This document shows positions 7,743 through 18,799 of a DNA stretch of 64,000 nt, one piece after another. Source of the DNA: Prostheceraeus crozeri (Eukaryota; Platyhelminthes; Polycladida; Euryleptidae); the NCBI GenBank assembly GCA_907163375.1, contig CAJQUW010009193.1, positions 1-64,000 on the forward strand, in the 5' to 3' direction. The position numbers and the translations under genes were made by a program. Within the stretch, counting starts at the first letter, position 1. Every line of letters begins with the position of its first letter. A model generated the notes under the pieces. It was not told where the DNA came from and did not search any database. It saw only the letters and a program-made list of their open reading frames with translations.

Positions 7743-7991
7743 GCCCCTCCCTATTTTCATTTTCATGAGCATAGTTGCAGTATTATTAATTCGCATATTA
7801 AGAGTTCCATTTCTGAATACATTATCAATTATCAGTCTGATTCTCTTTTATCTATTGATGACTTTATTATTGATTTCCTTGACTGTCAGACTGACCCTGT
7901 CCGCACTGGGATTTCTGAAGCCAAGCTTATTGACTTTTGCAAGTCTGCTATAAACCGCAGACGCGTGCTGATGAACGTTAATTATCGCTGA
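7743..7991 (+). pseudogene. Open coding-like segment, unknown product
   Basis: A frame of about 80 codons without a start Met, open from the palindrome to TGA at 7989-7991. It reads as normal protein: acidic SIDDFIIDFLD in the middle and SEAKLIDFCKSAINRRRVL near the end. It may be the last exon of a transposase or of the THAP-containing protein upstream, separated from it by the palindrome. I do not recognise the family. Confidence 0.3.
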
Positions 7992-7999
7992 ATTGTATA

Positions 8000-10190
8000 C
8001 ATACTAGGCCTATATAAGTATTGGATGTCAATGCATTTGACTCACCAAAGTCCCATGAGTAGTGTCTGCGACACGTAACGTCGGGCACCTTGTGATTTTT
8101 GACTATTAATATTTTTCCCACCTTTCTTGCAGTCTTTTTCTGATAATGGCCTATGGCAACCGCGTGCGGCAATGAATCTAATCCTTTCGTAGGTAGCGTG
8201 ATATCGATAAATTTATCTGAAATCTGCATGAAAGGGTTTATGTGCATTATGTTTACATAGTTGACTGGGGATCGCCTTCGAGGATTTGATCAAAATTCTG
8301 CTTCACGAGCAAACTAAAATGAACTCACTGTATGATGTGCATTATAAAATGATACCCTGTACATGTCAACAACTACGCATAGGAAGGCTCACAAACTGAT
8401 CAAATTCGCCTTCATTGAGGCTGTCCATATGACTGACTTTCCACTGGCTTTCACAGGACTGCCCACACAGTTAGACAAGTCTTCTCTTCTTTTGTTTGAC
8501 TAGAAAGGAAACATTGGAACATGTAACGTTAAAGAAATGGCACAATTTGCTGGATGACGTCATTCTGGTACCGATGTTGACAGTCCATGGCTAAGATTGT
8601 ATCCAAGATGAATAATTAAGTCAACGCTGTATAGAATCTAAAATGCTTTCGATATTTGCCGACTATTTGCCGAGAACATCCCTAGCCTACTCCGAGGACA
8701 ATTTCTGACATAACACGACATCAATCGAATAATCAGCAGCCAGTTCAACATTAAAGACGCCGAAATGTACGAAGTTTCAGTGACTTCTCAACCGGATCAC
8801 ACAGCAGCATTAGTCTTCATTGAATGGTTTTCAAAATGGATCAATCGACATGTTGCATTCTAGTTCTTAATTCATGTTGCACTTTCTTAATTTTGATTGG
8901 ATGATGGACCTTCGGTTAATCGAGTTCTGGTAAACTCCAATATTCTGAATTCAGTTCTTGCGCTTATTCAAATTCCCGATAGCTGGACGATGGCATCAGT
9001 TCAAATTTTGTGTCTCGATTTGTTCAATTTCTCAAAGCAACTGTAAATAGAATGATAAGAATTTAAGTTGCACTATCAGCTGAAAAATGGGAACAGACCT
9101 ATAAAGCCGCAATTTCATGCAATTTATGGAATGATCAGCAGGTTTAGGTCACATCTCCCAACATCGACACGCCTCTCTATTTAAGATTGCAGTCATAACC
9201 GGAGGACTCCTTCGGACTAAACAAAATTTTCTTGGAGTGATTGACCTGATATTGGCCAACAGTGCATTTTTTGGTAGTTATGTCGTGTAATTTCAGGGCC
9301 CACCCATTTCTCATCTGAGGCAAATCGTCAATTGTCTATTCTCTTATGTGATCAAGTATCACATGCATGCACACTCGCTCAATAAATGTCGAATTTACAA
9401 ACCAATTCTATCCTCACATCATGTTCATCCAACCAGTTTTGCCCTTTTCTTAACACACACATAAAGTTCATTTTTTGGGATCATTATTGTCAAGGAAGAG
9501 GAATATTTCAGAGGATCACAGACACTTGGAAGAGGTTCACATAAATGCGATGCCACACATCTATCACGCATCCCACTATTTCGCAAGCTCCATATTAACT
9601 TTGCTTCTGACGCATTTTGATGATTTTAACATCAAGAGATAATGAATTGGACATTTTTCGATAGCATTGGAATTTGAATGATACAGAAAACTTGAATTTG
9701 CCTGCTGCATGATGAAAGAACTTCATTTCCTGTTTTCTATGTTGTCTGTTGCTTGAGAGATGTCGTTAACATACCATTGACTAATGGATTTACTCAACGC
9801 TAATTCTGCTCTGATCTAATGACGCTTGTCGTACAAGTTGTCAAGTTCTTTCAGTGCATCAAAGAGAATTCGGTCATTTTCATCAATGCCTAGACGACGA
9901 TGGGCAAATACCGACAAGGCGGAGATTCACTCAGATAGTATGTTCTAACGTTTGTGAAGTTAGGATGTAATTCTAGACGGAATGAGATAATTTTCATTTA
10001 TCACACGACTGAGATATGTAGACAACAACTCCTCAAAAGTCTCATTAACTTCATTGCTAAGGATTGCGCATTTTCAATGACGTCTAACAAGTCAAATGAA
10101 GTAGAGCTTATTCAATCAATCTCTTGACAAACCCCTGACTCACGAACAGCCTCTCCACATTCTACAAACAAAGTGAATGTTGTTTTATTT
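8000..10190. other. No gene seen; one dispersed repeat inside
   Basis: No reliable coding frame. 8487-8554 and 8728-8810 match 43206-43372 at high similarity, and 8559-8715 matches 14630-14790 (starting GTCATTCT and ACCGATGTTGACA), so fragments of a shared transposon lie here. The rest is AT-rich unique-looking DNA. Confidence 0.5.
8487..8810. repeat. Dispersed repeat fragment R1 (composite)
   Basis: The outer parts (AGGAAACATTGGAACATGTA at about 8505 and ACCGGATCACACAGCA at about 8792) occur in the same order at 43206-43372, inside the long hAT copy. The inner part 8559-8715 is absent there but present at 14630-14790. The inner block therefore looks like an insertion into, or an exchangeable module of, the outer repeat. 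Confidence 0.6.
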
Positions 10191-10198
10191 ATAAACTA

Positions 10199-10565
10199 TT
10201 GATAAGCATTGACTGGAATCTTAAAGGGAATTGTAGGTTGCAGGATCTTAGCAGAAGAAGGGAGCGTCTTGCTGTGAACTTTTTCAGATCTGCATATAGC
10301 TCAGATACTGCTATTAAAAGTCTTTTGCCGTCTGTGCTCCCAAGTGGACGTTTGTCTGTTCCTTATAGTCGAACAACCATCCGTCGAAAGTCTTTTATTC
10401 CGCTGACGTCTATTATTATTTCGTCTACCTTTTGCGATTGACTTCTAACATTTGACTTTATGCTGGTATATATACTATTTTCTAATTTGCTATGAAATGT
10501 AGACTTGTAATGCTTTTTGATTCCCATTCAGTGATACAATAAACGATTCTCTCTCTCTCTCTCAT
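10199..10565 (+). pseudogene. LINE reverse-transcriptase C-terminus and 3' tail
   Basis: The plus frame ends with RRRERLAVNFFRSAYSSD and LPSGRLSVPYSRTTIRRKSF, closely parallel to the end of the reverse transcriptase at 26046-27146 (LPSGRLSVPFCRTTIRR), so this is a 5'-truncated copy of the same or a sister non-LTR retrotransposon family. About 100 bp of 3' UTR follows, with an AATAAA-like signal (CAATAAACG) and then a (TC)n microsatellite at 10543-10562, the same type of 3' end as the 26-kb copy. Confidence 0.7.
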
Positions 10566-10569
10566 TGCA

Positions 10570-11440
10570 TTCTGTGACCGACTTCTGAATGATGAGGCAT
10601 AGGTACTGTATTTGAAGTCTTAGACGTCATTTAGTGATTGTTAGAGTCATAGAGTAAGTATATTAGGTAGAGTGATAACTCCGCATATATTGCATCCTCA
10701 ATGTGCATACACTTTCGATTTTATTAAATGAACTCGAGATGAATACAGTTGGGTTTGCTACCAAATGTGACATATACAAATTTTTGAAGTTTTGAAGAAA
10801 TTACCATGGAAATGATTGATCATGATAGCAATACAGAAGGAATTATGGTATTTTACAGATCCTAGCTGTGTCCTGACAGCGTTTCTTACATAAGCAATTC
10901 GATGGGTTACTACCTTCATGCTCAACCTCAAGAGTGTGTTTTAATTCAAAAGCGTGATCATGTCACAAGGAACCTGCCACTGGCAGAGCAAAATTACCTA
11001 ATCAAAGACATTGATTTCAATTAGCTTTAAAAGATGTAAATGGGTCCACATCAATATTCAGATTCAAGAAGTGAAGCATGAATTTAGTGAATCGTAAAAT
11101 CATGCCGATGAAGATTGAATTAAAAACTGAATTTCAGCCAATAAAGCTCGAATAAGATGGTGACTTTTTCATCAAGACCTGTATTATAATGCGGTTCATG
11201 AAATTCCCTTGATAATCAGCTTAATTTCCGCTTATTTAGGATACCTTTAGCAAATATTAATTCCCTTTGTTGCCCAACTTGTTTCATACTACTTATAAAG
11301 CGGCTTTATCTCGGTAATATACAAATTTGCATAATTTTAGCTTTTTAAAAACTACTCAAGTAAATTTTTGGACCACGCGATTGTAATCTCTGCAAAAAAC
11401 TGAATCTTTTGATGCAAAGATTTTCAGTGTATGTAGATAC
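10570..11440. other. No gene or repeat recognised
   Basis: AT-rich sequence without convincing ORFs or inverted repeats. A 20-bp match to about 32070-32090 (CATAGAGTAAGTATATTAGG at about 10650) is the only link to the rest of the window. Confidence 0.4.
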
Positions 11441-11457
11441 TTTTTTTGAGTCGACAC

Positions 11458-12089
11458 CAGTGGCGTCGCGTGCGCCCAGACCATAAGCCTTCACTCGGCA
11501 TTGGAATACTATTCATATACCAGACATTTTTTATGTTATAAACATTAATTTTCGTATAAGTTGAATTTTTAAAAACAATTTCCCGAACAGTTTTAATGTC
11601 AAGTGAATGTGCACATGAGAAGTGATTGCTCATGTCTCTTACCGCCTTACTCAAGGAACTGATTACTATATCCCCTCTCTGTCCAGACCACATTTTGCAA
11701 GGCAGGTGTTGGCCTACCTTGCTTGACGGTAATAAATTGGAGAAGGCAAAGCATCATGTCTATCGGAAAAGCCAATATTGGCGCGTGCGCGTGCGTTTAC
11801 AGCCTCACACGCACACAACTTTCTTTCGCTCTGTCTGAACATCAATGCTCCGTCTGAACACACGACCAGCTTGTGTGTCTAATTGTTCGAAGAAAACAGC
11901 TGTGATTCGAGCACGTGCTGCACAACTGTTAAACGAGGTTGAGCGTCTGACTTTGAGACGGAAAGCTGTGCACAGCTGTCACGAGAAGCTATCAAATTTA
12001 AATGAATAATGACACTTTTCATTTTTATAATTGTTGGAAAATTATTTTTGAGGATGCGCCTAAGGCCTCGCAGGTAGAAGACGCCACTG
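11458..12089. mobile_element. Non-autonomous hAT element, 632 bp
   Basis: Begins CAGTGGCGTC and ends GACGCCACTG, a hAT-type terminal inverted repeat, flanked on both sides by the 8-bp target duplication GTCGACAC (11450-11457 and 12090-12097). The identical duplication shows a fairly recent insertion. It shares its ends and most of its interior, in reverse orientation, with the 1.6-kb copy at 42991-44603 but lacks two internal blocks of that copy. No transposase is encoded. Confidence 0.9.
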
Positions 12090-12099
12090 GTCGACACTC

Positions 12100-13000
12100 T
12101 ACCTATATATATTTACTCTGTGGCTGGAATTGAAGAAACTTGAAAGATAGTAGGATCCATTGTCTTCTGCTAAAAAGTGATGTGACCAGTCAGGATAAAA
12201 AAACAGTAATTGAACTTTTTCACTGAACTATATTTATCAAGGAACGACGAATAATCAAGACTTATCAAAAATAAATTACAATTTATTCTGATGAGTCATT
12301 TGATTGCAATTATTCATCATTACCATTTGTATGGACTAATTCTTGATCTTGAATTGTTCACTATGACTTTCAATTGAACGAATTAGGATACATTGGCCTA
12401 CATGCTTCTAAATGTTGATCAATTTTATTAAAGACAGGAGCTCATGCATCATAATGTTATTGATAATCAGTTATTAAAACAAGTGACTGAATAATCACAC
12501 GTGCCTATAGCAGAGCATAAAATAGAGTTTTAAAAATTCTCAAAAAAGTATTGCAATATAGGGATACTAAATAATTCCTGACTAGAATCCTGAAAGCAAT
12601 CAGTTTGTGAATAAGCCATGTTCAGGAAGCATAGCATTAGGGAGGCCTATCAGATCTCACCAAAGAATGGGGAATTGGGATCCTTGCTTGGTATCCAAAT
12701 AAATCAGTGGAAGTCAAATGTTTTCCCTACAATGGTGAGCCGTGAAATCAATCAGTCAATGAAGCACCTTCGCCATTTCGACACAAATCAACCCGTAAAT
12801 TGCAATTGACTGACACCAATCAATTAATTGAAACTATCATATCACGTCAATCAATCAATTGCATTTTTCGAATACAGCAATCAATTAATTACGACCAATG
12901 ACTTGCGATTAATTGCGATGTAATTAATTTTTGATAACCCAGCGAAAGACTTATGAGAGCGCGCTGTTAAAAAGTATATAGAGCTGTCAAATTGCTTCGA
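12100..13000. other. No gene seen; CAATCAATTAATT-rich stretch
   Basis: AT-rich. 12735-12925 is low-complexity, with repeated CAATCAATT and TTAATTG words, several of them palindromic. A 63-residue frame at 12618-12809 is not convincing. Confidence 0.4.
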
Positions 13001-13002
13001 AC

Positions 13003-13642
13003 CAAGGGCGTGCGGTGAGTTTTCAGATAGGGTATTCACTATATTTTGAGCTGTATTTTGTAGAGCCGGGTCTCATACTATAGACCCCCTATACTTTCTC
13101 TTACAGCAGAGTATGTATTAACTTCAATTTGACACAGAAAGGGGATCTGTTATAGCTTCTGCTCTATCTCTCCGAGGAGGGTTCATCGATATTCGGATAT
13201 TGTAGTGCGTTCAAGCAATCACAGCATTGCAAGCATAATTGTAAGTCGACATAATCAATTATCGCTTGTTAAACTCTCGCCATATAGTGGGACGCTGTAA
13301 GCAGCAGCGCGTTCACGATCATTGTCTTCACGTGAGAGAGGTGGTATTTTGATTTGACGTTGAACTAGCTCGAATTTAATTGGCAGCTGTGAACTGCTGT
13401 GAACACAGTTAGGCAGCTAAACGGTATTCACCATCAGACGTCACTTTCAGCCAGAGAGAGAGAGAGAGTTAGCTTTCAGCCGACTAAATATAGATCATCT
13501 CGGGAAGCTCAGAGAAAGCAATCAGCTGTGCTTCACAGAATTACAGTGTAGTTTTCAACAGTTGAAGGATAATTTGTGATTTTTTCGAGAAGACAAGTGG
13601 GTATTCAGTGAATACCCCGCGTATAACTACGGACCGCCCCTG
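13003..13642. mobile_element. Non-autonomous hAT element, 640 bp
   Basis: Left end CAAGGGCGTGCGG and right end CCGCCCCTG (reverse complement CAGGGGCGG) form an imperfect hAT-like terminal repeat. The 8-bp target duplication CTTCGAAC is identical on both sides (12995-13002 and 13643-13650). Subterminal GGGTATTCA motifs occur near both ends in inverted orientation, as expected for transposase binding sites. An (AG)n run lies at about 13454. A different family from the CAGTGGCGTC elements. Confidence 0.85.
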
Positions 13643-13654
13643 CTTCGAACCATG

Positions 13655-14320
13655 CATGCATATATGAAGAGTTTGAAAACGTTATCAGAGACATGTAGTT
13701 CATTCTGAGGATACCGATATCTTTTGTTGCGTTGAAAATATCGAGCTAATAAGCCGCTTTCGACTCGCAGTGCTTGAATAGCTTATAAGAAATAGATTTT
13801 AAAATTCGTTTAATTTAAATTTAAAATGGTCAGATCGTCATTTCACCTGCACAATCAAAAAGTTACCAGTTCTTTTTCAAAATGTGTGTTGTGTTTCAAA
13901 ACTAGTGTGCTATGTCCACAGATAAATTGAATTGTCTGCGTTGTTCGGTCTAGAGATGTCATTTTCAGTACTGGGTGGTCACGGCCAAAGCCAGTCTCTA
14001 GGGTAAAGAAGATTAATTTTCCATTGAACTTAATGGAAATTGAAGATAGACAGCACATTAAACGCACACAGTAAGTAAATTTAGATCGTGGGGAGTCGAA
14101 CGGTGTGAATGATATTTCCATTAGCCGAATTTATCACGGAGGAAAATTGAGTCAAAGATAAGTACTTTTCACTTGGCAGGCCTGCCTGCAATCTGACTGG
14201 CGAAGTTCATGGGCTCGCTGATAAGAGCCACTTCCGCAATGTGCGCACTTTGCCAATCACGCACGTCAAAGAGAGAGGCAAATATCTATGTCGACATCCA
14301 TCGCTTGCTACCATTGCATA
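13655..14320. other. No gene or element recognised
   Basis: No supported coding frame. The 88-residue minus frame at 13855-14121 has no recognisable motif. Confidence 0.35.
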
Positions 14321-14325
14321 CATTG

Positions 14326-14405
14326 GGCTGTTCATTAAATTCTGTCGAAAGAAAATTAAATCGGTTTAATATTCTGTCGACAGAATTTTAGTTAATGAAC
14401 AGCCC
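14326..14405. mobile_element. 80-bp foldback MITE
   Basis: Ends GGGCTGTTCATTAA and TTAATGAACAGCCC are exact inverted repeats, with a second inverted pair (ATTCTGTCG) inside. CATT flanks both sides, which may be the target duplication. The GGGCTGTT start is similar to PIF/Harbinger MITEs, but the duplication is not their usual 3 bp, so the superfamily is left open. Confidence 0.65.
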
Positions 14406-14629
14406 CATTGGCTGTGATAGGATTATGTCCGCTCTATAATAAGCGACAGGCAGATAAATCCGTCTCTGTGACTTTGGTACATTTATATCATTCAAGGGTG
14501 ACATTAGTCTTATTTTCAACTTAACTTCAGCACATTTGACTTGTTCCATTAGTAACTGCATCTCATGATAATGAATAGACATCACCAGAGTGAATGAAAA
14601 AAATGACAGTACCGATTGTAGTGTTTCAA

Positions 14630-14790
14630 TCGGTCATTCTACCGATGTTGACATTCCATGGCTAAGATTGTATCCAAGATGAATAATTAAGTCAACGCTG
14701 TATAGAATCTAAAATGCTTTCGACTTAACTATTTGCCGAGAACATCCCTAGCCTACTCCCTGAGGACAATTTCTGATAATTACCGCCGCT
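14630..14790 (+). repeat. Repeat R1 inner module, second copy
   Basis: Near-identical to 8559-8715, starting at ACCGATGTTGACA and sharing the AAGTCAACGCTGTATAGAAT block. It is flanked by unrelated DNA on the right, so the module ends near 14790. Confidence 0.6.
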
Positions 14791-15886
14791 TTCTGTGATT
14801 TGCCGCTAATCTCGTTTTGTATTCAAACTCTTAATGCTTTGATTCACATGCAAAACAAAAGGACATGAAAGCGAATAAACCAGAAGCGCCTTTAAGTGGC
14901 TACTATTTCTACACATGCGTTATTACTCTACAATGATTACAAATATTTTTGTAGAAGTGCTAATATGGCCATATGGGGAAGTTATCAAGCATTAGTGGTG
15001 ATTCCTATGCAATAACTCTCAGATGCGAACACTGCTCGGCCCTGTGGTGTCCGGTAATAATGAGATTGAGTGTACTACAAAACAGTGGATGACTATGATT
15101 AGCTAGATAGACGTATTTTGACTCACTGGTTTTGCATGATTCAATACTCAATAATGCATTATGATTCGAATCATGCATAAAATTATTTGAACGGAACTTT
15201 CAATAGCTCTGAAAATGATTCATAAAGGTAATAAAGCTAATAAAAAGGAAAAGGTAATAAGCTGATTTTGGTTATAGAACAATGAAAGCATACAGTATTT
15301 GAACTTGTGACAGATTCAGCAAATTCAGACAGACTTGTTCTCATCATGAAGATGAGAACTGCCTACGTATTCACACTTATTGTCCGTTGAATCTCAGACA
15401 TCAACCAGCGGCGGGCCCTCGCCTGGTCCATTGGCCACAAAACTCAATTAGCAGCATTTTGTAGAAAGGCAAGAATTAAATTTAGAGATATCATCCATTA
15501 GTTCACTAAAAACATGAGCACCACATGAATAATCGGACTCGGTTGTACAGGATTTAAACTTCTACGCTGCACTAAAACGAATGGCACTTCGATGTAAGTA
15601 CAATAGCCTCACAAGTCAGACCGTTCGATGTTGTGAATTTTTTGGCATTGTTTTGTTAAATCGGGTTATCAGACATTTTTATACGTGTATTTAAATCAAC
15701 ATAGAGCTGCAGGCCTGTGTGATATTTGCATATTAATGTGGAATTAACTTGCATTAGATTCTGGTAGTTAAAACTGCTAGTAGATACTATTTCTTCACTA
15801 AGCTAGGAAAACATGCATGTATGTAAAAAACCGTGCAATCTGTAGCTGAATAAACGTGAAATAAATGGTCGGTCATGACTGCAAAC
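14791..15886. other. No gene or element recognised
   Basis: AT-rich DNA without a supported feature. Confidence 0.35.
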
Positions 15887-16598
15887 CAGGGATGTGCAGT
15901 CGGAGTCCTATCAATTTTGCTGCAGTCGGAGTCCTATCAAATGGTAAGACTCCGGACTCCGGCCTTATTTATAACCATCCCAGAAACATAATACAAACAA
16001 ATTATTTGTCCTCGTGCATAGCTGTCACTGTCTTGATGTCAACTTTCTCCTTCAAACAAAAGTACAGAAACAGCAGTACATGCAAAGCTTGTAATAGTTG
16101 AGGGAATGAACCGTAATCTTTTCATTCGGTGATTTAGTAGAGAATACAAGCCTTCCTAGCCTCGATCACACCATACGTACCAAAGGTAGGCACAAAAATG
16201 AAATAGTAGTTTGTTTGAGAACATTGCCTCTTACCCAAGCGTTAATATTGTGTGATCGCTCCTCCAAAGCGCATATTAAAATCGAAAGAGTACTCATATT
16301 TTTTGAAGAAGGATTAGAGATTTTCCTGCCTACTAGAGACTGGAGAAAAACCGTGTAAAGCACACATCAACAAGATGGGAGGATCGAGCTGAGTCGCATG
16401 TATCCAACTTTAAGCGACATTTTATAAACTTTCATCGAAAATGATTGATAACTGATACAGCAATGATCACTAAGATAGGTTCAGGTAAGCCTATATTGAT
16501 CTATGCTGCAGGTTGCCAGTTTTTTTCAAAAACTAGAATTTATATACTTGCCACCAGGAGTCGGAGTCCTATCAAAATGATAGGACTCTGCATCCCTG
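15887..16598. mobile_element. Non-autonomous hAT element, 712 bp (GGAGTC family, copy A)
   Basis: Starts CAGGGATG and ends CATCCCTG, with repeated GGAGTCCTATCA words just inside each end in inverted orientation. Flanking 8-mers CTGCAAAC (15879-15886) and TTGCAAAC (16599-16606) agree at 7 of 8 positions. A second copy of the same length lies in reverse orientation at 37853-38564. No coding capacity. Confidence 0.85.
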
Positions 16599-16606
16599 TT
16601 GCAAAC

Positions 16607-17880
16607 CGATTGTGCATCAACGGAATATGAAATACATGTCAAGTTTAAGAGGACAAAGCAGCCGGGACAGGTCTCGTTTCCGCATTTCCCGGCCCAGTTC
16701 ACATACGCACACACGGTGCTGTAGATATTTCATCATGAATGCATGACAAGGAACGCGAGGGCTCTTTAAAATTCAGCTCAAGGTACATATATAGATGAAT
16801 CTCGATAATTGACAGACATGAATTTTTAAATGAAATGAATTTATATGAAACTGATAATGACGTTCCATTCAAATCAATTTTGAGTCTCCTTTTTTCTAAT
16901 ATCCGCGCTGTGATGTTTGAGATCAAACATCGCAGCAATAATTTACCAAGATAGCATTTTCCTTGAACAGTGATTCATGAAAAGATTGTGAAGCAAGATA
17001 AATCCCTTTATGCAAAGATTTATAATTCGTTGTCGGCAAGTGTTGAATTCCAGACACATGAATGTGAAGAGTACTCGAATGTGATCTACATATGAATTCA
17101 ATTCAATCCTAGCACTTCCAAGACATTTCTAGACATCAAACCATTATCTGCATTGATTGCTGATTTCAGTAAAGGACTTCGATCAACACCAACTTTCCGC
17201 GGAAAGACAACGCTTTGACGTCGGCCGAGGGAAGCCTATTTTTAGATGAAAAGATCCGACATTATCAGCTATTTGACAACAATCTTCTAAATGGACTCAG
17301 GCGGAGAATAATGCCTTTCACTTGAGAGAGAGGTTGAGAAAGATGTATTTGTTTTATACGACCTTCACGATTCTGTCTGTTTATCCAGATAGAAAAACGA
17401 ATGGATTATAATTATCATTATTCTTCTACAATGACGGAATAATTCTCCATATTTTTAATTAGAAAGTTGTATGTTTATCTTTCAGTTGATTTCTCATTGA
17501 ATATTAAATTAAACACAACTTCAAGAAATCTTGTCGAATGTTTACGTCAACAGGAAAATGCAATTAGGTAATCTGAGTGCGTCTACAGAATTTCACGAAC
17601 TTTTATTTGAGACAAATATATTACGCATGTATATATTTTTATTAATTGAAAAATGGAGAAGTTTGACTATACCATGTAGCTACTGAAGTAAACCTACATT
17701 TACTCATGTATAAGCCATCCCATACATTAAATTTGGATTCTTATTTCATGATGATTTTTTTCACATCATCCACTTTCAGATCCACTGAGTTAAATATTAG
17801 AAATCCAGCTTTTCTCTCGGGAATATAAAACAGCCGTTTGTTATAGATAGTTTCAGCTGCTAGACTATAAGTGTCTAAAA
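16607..17880. other. No gene recognised
   Basis: No supported feature; short frames here have no motif. Confidence 0.35.
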
Positions 17881-17884
17881 TATC

Positions 17885-18790
17885 AATGTTGAATTGAATT
17901 TGGACCTGATGAATGCACGAAATTGGTGCTCATTAAATGAGCTGACAATTAACCCAAAGAAAACTTCCTGCATGTTACTTGCACCACCAACGTCGGTGTT
18001 GGCGTTTTCTCACAAGCAATTTACAAGTCAATTTAAATGGCGATCTCATAAAAGTTGTTGACACACAAAAATCAAGTACAAAACAGTTTCTCTTGGAATC
18101 TGCATGTAGATAGTGCTTGTAGGAAGTTATGGCCTAAGCTTTACCTGCTTTCTGAAATAAGAAAATACTGGACATTTGAAGTTGTCAAAAGATTTACTAC
18201 AAGTCATATTTTGACTCTTACTGTATATTGCGTTTGTGTTTGGGGTTTTTGCTCGTCTGCTAATCTTGATAGAATTGACAAGCTGCTGCACAAGCTGCTG
18301 CGAACAATTCTGCAAGTTTGACTGATCATGTTTCAAGTATAAAGATGTTTGAAACTATGTGTTAGCTGCCAATTCGAGCTCTGGTTAAGTACAAAACCTC
18401 AATCATGGTGCACAACTCCATTAATACTAGAGTGATCCCATCCTACATGTCCGACTTATTGAAGTTCCGTAAGCAAGCTAGATCCTTTCGATTAGATTAG
18501 AAGTTCCTCATCGATGAATAAAGTTGTGTGAGAGAACCCTTAGATTTACGGAACCATCTATTTTTAATTCACTACCGATAAGAATACAAAATAGCGAATC
18601 AATTGACATCTTCAAGAGAGAATGCTTCAGTTTCTTTCTTTCAAATCATGCACTTATGTAACTGACAGTTTAGTCTGCTCATTCTTGCTCATTGCATTGT
18701 TGCCCATGAGCATTATGTCATTTGCTCGACCTCATTGAAAAAAGGACCTCGCCCTAATGGGCTTTCGAGGGTAAATATAGATAATTATAA
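17885..18790 (+). pseudogene. Decayed LINE (CR1/Jockey-like) reverse-transcriptase 3' part
   Basis: Plus-strand pieces follow the end of a LINE ORF2: NELTINPKKTSCML (about 17935-17975, the segment after the active site), then SWNLHVDSACRKLWPKLYLLSEIRKY as part of the frame at 18055-18321, then LPIRIQNSESIDIFKRE (about 18580). Frameshifts and stops lie between. The 3' end has a GGACCTCGCCCTAATGGGC segment and an AAATATAGATAATTATAATAAGG tail near 18740-18795, typical of CR1/L2-type 3' ends. Truncated at the 5' side. Confidence 0.7.
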
Positions 18791-18799
18791 TAAGGTTCT

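Noticed and set aside
8880..9060. Possible LINE RT fragment (segments resembling IPDSW)
   Set aside because: Only one short motif-like stretch; no continuing RT motifs in any frame.
12285..12310. Another CTGATGAG word
   Set aside because: No GAAAC or pairing partner nearby.
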